From assembly GCA_037179385.1 (NCBI GenBank), contig CM074194.1, positions 947,001-1,011,000 on the forward strand: 64,000 nucleotides of DNA, read 5' to 3'. The translations under genes were made by a program, and so were the position numbers. Below the pieces are notes generated by a model. The model was not told where the DNA came from and did no database searches. It saw only the letters and a list, made by a program, of their open reading frames with translations. Below, piece after piece: positions 56,110-64,000 of this stretch. Source of the stretch: Holothuria scabra (lineage: Eukaryota > Echinodermata > Holothuroidea > Aspidochirotida > Holothuriidae). Each line of letters begins with the position of its first letter. Position 1 is the first letter of the stretch.

Positions 56110-58130
56110 TATATGACATCAGAAGCAAGATTAATCTGCATTCATGGAACACTGTTTTGGTCAATATATGAAAATTCATTTAGAAAAATATATGAACACT
56201 CATTTAGTCCCCTAAAGTTAACAAAATAATATCGGAGCTCCACTTTAGTATCGGAGGAAAGACTTTCCTCTTTTGCCCTTTGCCAGACAGTCGGGAAGAC
56301 TTTAGAAAACCAGTCATTCTCAGATTTGCCACCAATATTTAAAGGAAGTGCAGATTCTTCAGTAATCCCCCAACTTTTTAAACTTTCTCGCAGGAAACCC
56401 AGAATCCAAAACTTTCTGCAATAAAAGCTCCATATCAACAATTTATTGTTCCAAAAGGGCAGAAATTTCGGCGCGCTTCGCGCGCCGCAATACATCACTG
56501 ATATAGTGGTGTTCACATTTACAAAAAAAGTCGGAAAACTTAGCTAATACTTACAGTACTAGCCCGAGACATGCTAATTCCGGCTGTCCGAGGGGTCGCG
56601 ATTTTTCAAACGTTTCTGTACGCTTCGCGCCAACTGAACTATTCTAGGCACGGGAACCATTGGCCTGCCGTACTTAAATGCTCTCATACACACCTGTCAT
56701 CAGATACCTTTCAACCCCGTCAGTTGGAAAATCGGGAAACCTCTATGCTTTTGCCCCCCCCCCCCGGACAGTCAGGTCTGGTTACGCCACTGAGGGTACC
56801 AGTGTTAGGCACCAACAGGTGGTGCGTCAGTCTTTCAGATCATCCAATGTTCCTTACAGAAATATCAAAGAAATTTTAACAAAAGCTCCAGACTTTCGAA
56901 CATTCTGGAAAGAATTTTCCATTTTCATCGCGTACGACAAAATATGAAACCTCATCTCACATGGGCAGATTGATCTTCAATAAAGACTCAAATTTTTCAA
57001 GTCAGTTTTACAAATAAAACCAATTTTTCAAATTTTCTGCCATGATAAAATTCATTAAATAGCTAGGTAAGCTCCATATTTTCAAATCTATGTTTAGAGG
57101 AAGCTAAAGTTTTTTGGAAAATTTTCCAATAGGCTCATAATTTGTATGACGGCATTCAGCTGTTCAGTGACCCCAACGACCTAGGGCCTACATGTTGTCC
57201 CGGCGGACAACTTGAGATTTTTATCATAATAATGCGTATTATCGATAAAAAATCCCAAAGTCTATCATAAAATTGTGTTTTCAAATTTCTTTCTCCAATT
57301 AAAGCTAGGTTTTCAAATATTTGTTAAGATGACGAAAAAATTTTGAAAAATTTTCCAATTTCGTTGGGCTCCCCACGTACAATAAAAGCCCTCAAGTCAA
57401 CTTCAACCACCCGATCTTCTCGTTCTACTTTATTTTCCTCTTGAAAGGCAGACCACTTAATGAAAACTCCAATTTTTTACTCCATTTTCTCTAACAACAA
57501 ATTTTCTATCATTTAATACCAAAATTTATCCAAAATAAGCGCTTAATTGTCAAATATTTTTTTAAACAATAAAACATTTGCCCCCAAATGTTCGTCTGCC
57601 AGCAGCACGTTATTACGTAAACCTACAATAAAATGTGTAACCCAAACGAATTTCAGTCGCCCGTATATACGGTACTTTTTTTCATTTTGCTCATGTTAAG
57701 AAAATATTCTTCAATAGACATCCCGATTTTAATAATGTTCCTTAAAACACCCAGTCTGTTCCAATAATTTCAAATTTTCTTTAAAACAAGCTCCTGATTT
57801 TTAAATATTTGTTAACAGAAAGCCTCAGACTGCCAGCCTTCCCTTTTAGTTCCGACAGAGCACACCATGCACACACACCACAAAATGCACCTTTTGACTA
57901 TTTTAGGATTATTCTACTCCGTAGTACTAACAGACGCAATCAAGGGGTCCTTTAGGAGGAATATTCCATAACTTAGAAGGGGCGGTAAAGTATACTTTCT
58001 CCCCCTTAATAGCGGAAAAATCTACTCATCTGTCCACTCTATTAAAGTTATCAAACTTTTTTTTTTTCAGTACAAAATGTCAACCATTTTTATCCCGTTT
58101 TTTTCAAATGCTGCAATGGAAGATGCACTT
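56110..58130. other. Degenerate repetitive region, no gene
   Basis: Repeated loose motifs AAAGCTCC(A/T), TTTTCAAATTTTCT and TTGGAAAATTTTCC recur every 30-60 bases from about 56,230 to 57,830, suggesting an ancient tandem repeat. The minus open frame at 56,142-56,516 (124 codons) lies at its edge and has no recognised domain. A short CTGTACGC-type dispersed repeat lies at 56,565-56,640. Confidence 0.5.
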
Positions 58131-58140
58131 TAGAAAGTAT

Positions 58141-58312
58141 CTAGTCAATTAGGGCACGGACTGGAATCTTGTCAAATATTTGACAAGATTCGTTTGAAAT
58201 TTGACGAGAAATAGTTCAAAAATGAAACTATTCGTTTCATTTATAAACCGAATCTAGTCAAAGTTTTAACAATATTCCGGTGCGTGTCCCTATTCAAATT
58301 CAAATTTGACTA
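58141..58312. mobile_element. Small foldback element with 26-bp palindrome
   Basis: Ends CTAGTCAATTAGGGCACGGA and, reverse-complemented from the right, CTAGTCAAATTTGAATTTGA with AGGGACACGCACCGGAAT, are similar with an indel. A perfect palindrome AATCTTGTCAAAT/ATTTGACAAGATT occupies 58,165-58,190. Confidence 0.6.
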
Positions 58313-58450
58313 GGACTTTGTTAGAGTGTACTTTACCGTATTATACGAGAAAAGTTTCGTACACCGATTTCCTCGCACTGCTACCGTCATCTATTTGGTA
58401 TAGACCATTAACGAATAAATTCCTTAGTTTTATATGTTCATGTCCTGAAA

Positions 58451-58610
58451 CAGGAGTGTAGCCAGGATTGTATCATGGGGGGATGGGTGGATGGTGGTAT
58501 CATGGGGGATTTGGGGCACGGCATGAGGGAAAAGTTTAAGGATAGAGAAAAAACCGCTATATTAGGTGTTTTTTGCATTGCAAGTTTGGGTCATGGGGGT
58601 TGTTCTACAA
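58451..58610 (+). repeat. GTAGCCAGGATTGT dispersed repeat, copy 2
   Basis: Partner of 42,077-42,240: GTAGCCAGGATTGTATCATG, ATTTGGGGCACGGCATGAGG, AGGTGTTTTTTGCATTGCAA and GGTCATGGGGG. The 126-codon plus frame through it reads repeat sequence. Confidence 0.8.
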
Positions 58611-59133
58611 GAAAAAATCCGCATATTTTGAAGTGGATGAATTTTGTCTCTGGAAAATTCTTCAGTGGACTTATGCTACCTCAATCAATTGAAAATGTCA
58701 TTTTATCAGTTTCTCCTCGAAAATGCACAGTAAAAAGATGTTTAGGAATTAAACGTTATTCTAAACACATTTTGCCTCCCCCACTTTGTCAATATGCACG
58801 TCTAGATGCTAAACACACTTGTCTAATTCCTAAAGATTTGTTTTACATTATTTAATTTTGTATTGCTTTTAAACATTTTCAGTTGCTTAACAATTAGTAT
58901 TTGATGTTTAGAATTTAAACGGTTTTCAAAGTGGGGACAAAAGAAGTGTTTAACTACTAAACACGATTTTCAGTTTTTAGAGTGTATTCAATGTAGGGAC
59001 GGTACTATTTATTTCTTATCCTACCAAGTGTAAGTGAGTGGATATTGAAATTTGTAACCAAAATATTAACTAGATTAATACTTCTTGGCAAAGAAAACAT
59101 CCAAGGGATCATAGCCGTTAAAGATAACCTAAG

Positions 59134-59342
59134 CCCTTCATTCCTGTGGACTGCCCTTGATTAGTTTTGTAATATCTTGGTCTTAAAGCCACTAAACCGT
59201 CATCCAAACTACAATTTTACATGCAGTCTACCCAGATTATCGATTGACTCAGCTCTTTGATTGACATCAAATGAAAACAAAAATGTGAAATAACTCAGTG
59301 ATACAGTATGGCACTCACTAATAGTGCACTGATTACAAGATA
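59134..59342 (+). repeat. About 210-bp direct duplication, copy 1
   Basis: About 97% identical by eye to 60,373-60,582, from CCCTTCATTCCTGTGGACTG through GATTACAAGATAA, with only scattered substitutions. The flanks differ on both sides. Confidence 0.95.
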
Positions 59343-59413
59343 AGGCATTGCATGCTCACTGGATATGCACTCAACCAATCAAAATCAAAGATATTACAAA
59401 CATAGATACCAAA

Positions 59414-59996
59414 CTTAAAGGCATGTTCTGGTGGCTTTTTGCCTTTGTCTTGTAAGAAAAACAAAAATATTCCACACCATGTCCTTCAAACCCTATCACA
59501 ATACCATTTTCCTAACCCAAGATATCTCACTTTAAAGATTGGTTATTTCTGTTAAAAAATACCTCTGCTCTTCAACAAAGCCACAGAAAGTTATGTAATG
59601 TGGGCACATTGCTTCAAATTCCTTTTGTTTTTCTTTATAATTGAACATCCTATTTGTCCTTGAAATTTGATACTGTTGGAATGTTTGAATATCATTTCCT
59701 GTAGATCTAGCATTACCCTTCAACATATGTAGAGCGCAACCAACAATGTTCCTTGATATTGTCTGCAGTGGCATCATAATTATAAATAAATTGAATGCAA
59801 CGTCAAATTAATGTGCCACAATGACATCACAGATTTCCCATAATGCATCAAATCCCAAGAAAAATTTGCAATATTTTAAAAATTTGTATCTTCCAAATGC
59901 TATAAGCTATTGAAATGCAGTTTTCACCTTTTGAAAGAGAAAATTTTTCTGTTTATTTTGAAGTTAACGAATTTTGTCTCCAGAACATGCCTTTAA
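59414..59996. mobile_element. Segment bounded by TTAAAGGCATGTTCTGG inverted repeats
   Basis: TTAAAGGCATGTTCTGG at 59,415-59,431 is repeated exactly inverted at 59,980-59,996. The right part contains TTTTGAAGTTAACGAATTTTG and looks like MITE sequence. A candidate host exon lies between the repeats, so this may be one element around an exon or two separate MITE ends. Confidence 0.5.
59563..59762 (-). CDS. Candidate exon 2 of a gene starting at 62,924
   Basis: Encodes 66 residues from TISRNIVGCALHMLKGNARS to FCGFVEEQ. It is bounded by acceptor ATGCCACTGCAG and donor gtattt. Phase 0 in matches exon 62,802-62,924; phase 2 out. The composition is protein-like but no domain is recognised. The next exon is not securely located; 48,653-48,810 needs phase 0, so at least one intervening exon is required if it is the same gene. 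Confidence 0.6.
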
Positions 59997-59999
59997 AAT

Positions 60000-60756
60000 G
60001 GCGCGGTGACTCCTCACGGGGGACGAATCGGAGGGGCGGAAGTGTTGATCATTGATCAGTCGTTTTGAAAGCTAACAGTCAATTTATATCTTCCGGTAGT
60101 ACAAATTCGTGTGATTTTTAAAACATTGCAATTCTTGCAAACACTGTTCTTCAATAAATTTCACTTACATGAAACAGTTTTAGTCTTCTTCGAAGCATTT
60201 TTCTTAAGAACATTTAAACATTAACGCACAAAGACTGGTTCATTGGCTTACTGATTGGCCAGTTTCTATGGCATCTTCACAAGCGCACATCAATGCACGT
60301 GTTTGAATTCTTACGCGTTTACAGCACAAAATCAACTACTGCGTTCTTTTCAAAGCACGCGGAAGTAAGCGTCCCTTCATTCCTGTGGACTGCCCTTGAT
60401 TAGTTTTGTAATATCTTGGTCTTAAAGCCACTAAACCGTCATCCAAACTACAATTTTACATGGAGTCTACCCAGATTATCGGTTGACACAGCTCTTTGAT
60501 TGACATCAAATGAAAACAAAAATGTAAAATAACTCACTGATACAGAATGGCACTCACTAATAGTGCACTGATTACAAGATAATTTCTAATAATTCAGAAC
60601 TTGCTTTAAAAATGCACGCACGCAGACATTGCGTCACAATGGAATTTTCTGTTACGCATACGTAATTGTGCACGCAGATAACCGATTAGAACTGTGCGCA
60701 TGTCAAGTGAACACTTCCGCCCCTCCGATTGAGCCTCGATGAGGAGTCAGCGCGCC
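60000..60756. mobile_element. 757-bp TIR element carrying a duplicated segment
   Basis: About 47-bp inverted termini. The left reads GGCGCGGTGACTCCTCACGG to GGAGGGGCGGAAGTGTT; the right is its complement with a few changes, ending CAGCGCGCC. The interior holds a 210-bp copy of 59,134-59,342. Each terminus includes a GC-box-like GGGGCGG and an ETS-like CGGAAGTG. No transposase and no clear target duplication. Confidence 0.75.
60373..60582 (+). repeat. About 210-bp direct duplication, copy 2
   Basis: Copy of 59,134-59,342 placed inside the 757-bp TIR element, 1.24 kb away in the same orientation. Confidence 0.95.
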
Positions 60757-61501
60757 TAACAGCTGAACAGTGTAGGGACAGGAGTTTGGTATATAGGTTA
60801 CGTTTATAATATCTTTGATCAAAATACAGTCACAAAATTGTTGGGATACTTTGTCACAATATTCTTAAATCTCAGTTACAGTAGGGTAGGATGAATCCCC
60901 CGCTCCCATCGCAATTTTGCGCAGAAAGAGTGAATGTGTGTCATTTACAGCGTTACTATAATCAACATTGGGAGAGGAGCGAGGGTGTCCCAACGTGTTG
61001 TGTCCAAGACTGTAGGATCGTGTCTTTGTTTGGGTTGATTAACTCCTGCTTTTGTTTGGTATTTCCTTGGGTACCGTAAGTTTGGACTATAAAAAAGACG
61101 TTCATATTGGAGATTGCTAGAAGTGGAGGTCCCCAGCGCCAGGCAATTTCTCAAGTAGTGGGGGGATCTCCCGTCCCCAGGATCTCCGGGATAGAACTGT
61201 ATCTTCGCTTTATTTACTTGACACCATTGATCCTACAAATGAATTAATGTAATTTTTGTCAGCTGGTCTCCTTTGTCATTCCTCGGCTAATATTTGTGCA
61301 AAGCTATAATCACAGCAAAAGTTCTTTACGGGACTTTGTGAAACTACATTAGTTATACTATAAGCATACAATGGTTTTCCCCTTCCCCTCGGCCTGGTGT
61401 GGATTGCTCGCCGGACGATGACAGTTTCAGGCATTCGTCAATCTTTAATGTTTAAAAAAAGTAAATGTTTCAAAATAAGAGAGTTGTAATCTAGTAATGA
61501 C

Positions 61502-62106
61502 TTAAAGGCCCAATTCTCTCACCCCAAACAGAACCAATTTTCCTAACCTTCTTACTTAAGTTCCTCCCACAATTGTCTGAAATCTTCTTCTTGTATATAT
61601 TATTGTTATTATTACTATGGGCCTGAAACTCCTTATATCTTTAATTTATGCACTTTCTGTATGCTTACATTGATGCATGATGTCTTGTTTTATTATTTTT
61701 TGAAACAAAAAGCTCTGGTTTGCACCAGACTAGAAAAGCTTTTAGCTTCATCTGGTTCCTTTTTTTCTTTTGATACGTTTTCATTTATTTATCTGCAATT
61801 CTTTTTATGTAAATATGTTCATGCATTTCAATTGAAAAAAAAAATAAACCTAACGAAGCGAAACGAAACGAAATTTATCCTCATCCAGACACAATATCAG
61901 TTGATTTCTTCAGGGTGAGTATAGAAATGCTCAATGTGCATAATCAAAACACTCTCAGTACAGTTCATGCTGTGTAATATAAGCTTTGGTATTCTGCATT
62001 GTTTGAATTAACTGTCAATCAAAGAGCTGAGCTAAGTGAGAGTTTCGGTACCCCCCCCCCCCCCTTACAAGAACTGCAGTTTGGGGTGAGAGGATTGGTC
62101 CTTTAA
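61502..62106. mobile_element. TTAAAGG-type TIR element, best copy
   Basis: Starts TTAAAGGCCCAATTCTCTCA with CCCCAAACAG and ends GTTTGGGGTGAGAGGATTGG with TCCTTTAA, about 28-bp imperfect TIRs. Other copies lie at 6821-8483, 34,845-35,028 and 53,182-53,557. A C-run near 62,050-62,064. No coding capacity. Confidence 0.8.
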
Positions 62107-62801
62107 GTCACAACTCGCATAAATAGTCGCGGATTTTCCCGCATTTATAATGCTAGTGTAAATGTGTAAATCATGACTTGGCTCGAGTCGTGCTCAAAGT
62201 TGACGTGGTTGTAACTCTCCATTACTGTTACTATTAGACAGAAAGGAAACTACTTCAAAATTTTTTATTAACGAACCCGAAACCTCACTGGCAAAGCGGT
62301 TTCTTACATGATTAACTAACAAATCCGTACATGAAACTGTTTCGTTGTTATTGTCAATAAGCCTTCAACTTTTTCTGAATCAGTAATCCACTCAAAATAT
62401 TTTTTAAAGAGCGCCTCCAACTAAAAGGTTTGGTTTAAGAAAAGCTCATCTTTTCTGCCTTTGATTTACTGTAATTGAAACCAAGAACTAGTTTTATGGA
62501 ATACAGTATGGGTAAAATCAAGGCCGCAAGTGGATCAAAAGTTTCATTAAAAATGTACTTAAGACTTTGCTTTGGCGTGAAAGTCCTGCGGAGATATACA
62601 CTCAATGTTATATAGCGAGAGACAAAGTTAAGTAAGAAATATAGTTATTCTTCAAACTGAAAAGTGTCCACCATATCTATTTATTCTCGTGTTTACGTTC
62701 ATTCACTTTCAACTAATATTTTGAAATAGCCAAAAATATTTCAGAGCCCCTGTTTTATTGAGAAATTAACAAATTACTAAAATTCCATTTTATTTCTTTA
62801 C

Positions 62802-62924
62802 CTTTTTCAGGTGAGCATTAATTGCAAAGGTTCCTCCGTTCAAAAATTTGTTCCAAAACTCGTCACAAATTGGATAATCGCTGTGGATTACTTGTGACAT
62901 CTTGACCATGCAAAAAATCAACAT
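62802..62924 (-). CDS. Candidate first coding exon of an unrecognised gene
   Basis: From the first Met after an in-frame stop (62,924; GAAAATG, A at -3) the exon encodes 41 residues, including SQVIHSDYPICDEFWNKFLN, to donor gtaaag in phase 0. Later Met codons at 62,909 and 62,900 are alternative starts. It joins exon 59,563-59,762 in phase. A palindromic CRE lies about 80 bp upstream, fitting a promoter. No family recognised. Confidence 0.6.
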
Positions 62925-63006
62925 TTTCACGTCGCTTGACAGCTGTTCTAAGTTAGCTTAACTTATACAGGGTTTTCCCGGGCAGTCAAGAAAGGGACCG
63001 AGTTTG

Positions 63007-63014
63007 TGACGTCA
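63007..63014. promoter_or_regulatory. Palindromic CRE, TGACGTCA
   Basis: A full CREB/ATF consensus site about 80-90 bp upstream (minus sense) of the candidate start codon at 62,924. Confidence 0.55.
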
Positions 63015-63439
63015 GTGAAAACACTGTCTACCCAAAACGAGTTCCTAGTACTCAGTGGAGTTGAGAAAATCCCCCTGGCGGGCCAACAGATAAATATAAC
63101 ATGACTTGCATCTCAAAATTACAGACTTGCATACTTTATCTTAAGTCTCGCTCCCGACTCTCTGACAGAAAAACAAAAAGGAAAACACCATACAACTGAT
63201 CAACCTCAAGATCTTCGGACAATTTACACATTTCGTATTTGATGATATCATTGCGTTGTATGTTGAACACGGGTAGAATATGAATGTGATCGATATTTAA
63301 ATCACGAACCATCGTTTCTAAATATATACTGAAACGTTAATGGAATAAAAAAGAATTTCAAAGCTCTCTTGGGATTAGCTTTGGCATTGATTTATTTCAA
63401 CGAGTCTTAAATTTGAGCTAAGTGTTGTAGACATCGTCT

Positions 63440-63700
63440 CTACGCCCACGTAGGTAAGTTAGCTTTTAGAAATAAAAAATGACAGATTTCACTCTTATAT
63501 AATACCTGAATAAAAGGAGGTAATATCTTTCCCAGGCACTTCCGCGATTTCGCACCGCCAGTTGCTCGAAAATAAAAGATTTCCTGTTCAAACGAACCTT
63601 TCCCTCGGTTTGTCGGCGATTGAACGCACGGAATTTTGTTCCTCCAAAGACGAGCATAATTGCGAGACGATGACGTCACGAGATTGAGCGCTTGGGAGAG
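63440..63700 (-). other. Possible upstream exon or 5' UTR
   Basis: Two overlapping open minus frames end near TTTTATTCAG followed by gtatta at about 63,507, which could be a donor. A full CRE lies at its upstream side. Coding status is undecided; it could be a noncoding first exon of the gene starting at 62,924 or a separate transcript. Confidence 0.3.
63671..63678. promoter_or_regulatory. Second palindromic CRE, TGACGTCA
   Basis: A second full CRE 664 bp from the first, in a locally GC-richer context (GAGACGATGACGTCACGAGA). Confidence 0.5.
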
Positions 63701-64000
63701 TGTGCGAAGACTGAAAAACTACCAGCCGGCCAGCAATGACTATGTACCGAAAAACTGGATGCTGCATTACACGTGTTCTTATAATTCCCATGCCGAAATA
63801 AATGCTTAAACAGACAGGACTTGAACGTTTAACCTTTCAAAAAACTAATATTCGCTTGAAATGGAAGATGGTTATGTCGTATGCGTCTTGTGTGTACTTG
63901 TGGAGACCCAGACGTTTTGCAGTTTTTTTTTTTATTTTTGTTGTAGGACTAACGTACCATGAAACGATGGAAAGAAAACAATCGTGGCAAAAAAGTCTTT
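63701..64000. other. Right edge, nothing recognised
   Basis: No exon, repeat or RNA gene that I can support in the last 300 bases. Confidence 0.6.

Larger units (their letters stand above)
48811..59562. other. TE-dense stretch without a secure exon
   Basis: Holds TGACCT-type repeats, LINE fragments, MITEs, microsatellites and palindromes, all listed. One weak candidate exon (51,903-51,972, minus) is discussed under findings. Between 50,930 and 52,280 nothing else is recognised. Confidence 0.6.
59763..62801. other. Intron between the two 5' exons
   Basis: Contains a TIR element (60,000-60,756) with the second duplication copy and a second TIR element (61,502-62,106). Nothing else recognised between 60,760 and 61,500 or between 62,107 and 62,800. 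Confidence 0.6.

Noticed and set aside
59563..59762. Direct joining of this exon to 48,653-48,810
   Set aside because: Phase 2 out against phase 0 in gives a stop in the shifted frame; an intervening exon or a separate gene is required.

Overview
This is a eukaryotic nuclear window: small exons with GT-AG introns, long AT-rich introns, and many diverged transposable elements. The best-recognised gene is an animal KCTD9 orthologue. The non-LTR retrotransposon remnants, tRNA-derived SINEs, palindromic MITEs and repeats built on TGACCT half-sites suggest a marine invertebrate deuterostome such as an echinoderm or hemichordate. That assignment is an impression, not a demonstration. I see no prokaryotic genes, operons, CRISPR arrays or viruses.

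Left part, 1-26,800, minus strand: KCTD9, a BTB/pentapeptide-repeat protein. Nine coding exons (initiator Met to the middle of the pentapeptide domain) join in phase. The last roughly 70 codons lie beyond the left edge. The introns hold: a 49-bp tandem repeat whose units each look like a 22-nt microexon; a 156-bp tandem array of nuclear-receptor-type half-sites; LINE and SINE fragments; a hAT-like element; and a 653-bp TIR element with telomere-like motifs and a degenerate tRNA-like segment.

Middle, 26,801-40,731: no convincing gene. It holds a LINE fragment cleanly split by a palindromic MITE, a second MITE copy, a tandem TE-derived repeat, a possible hAT end, a (CA)n-tailed repeat and long featureless AT-rich stretches.

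Right part, 40,732-48,810, minus strand: four exons in matching phases encode at least 581 residues of an unrecognised protein. It has acidic tandem SUMO-interacting-like motifs, a SUMO-acceptor-like motif, a Ser/Lys-rich linker, a basic NLS-like segment, a predicted coiled coil and a long polar Gln/Arg/Glu/His-rich tail. The apparent signal peptide in front of the largest open frame is an intron polypyrimidine tract, so the protein is probably nuclear, not secreted. Two further minus-strand exons (59,563-59,762 and 62,802-62,924) form an in-phase 5' gene start. Whether they belong to the same gene is unresolved, because the phase does not fit exon 48,653-48,810 directly. Two palindromic CRE sites lie upstream, near 63.0 and 63.7 kb. 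The 49-62 kb interval is mostly LINEs, MITEs, TIR elements, a pentanucleotide microsatellite and a mosaic of nested duplications.
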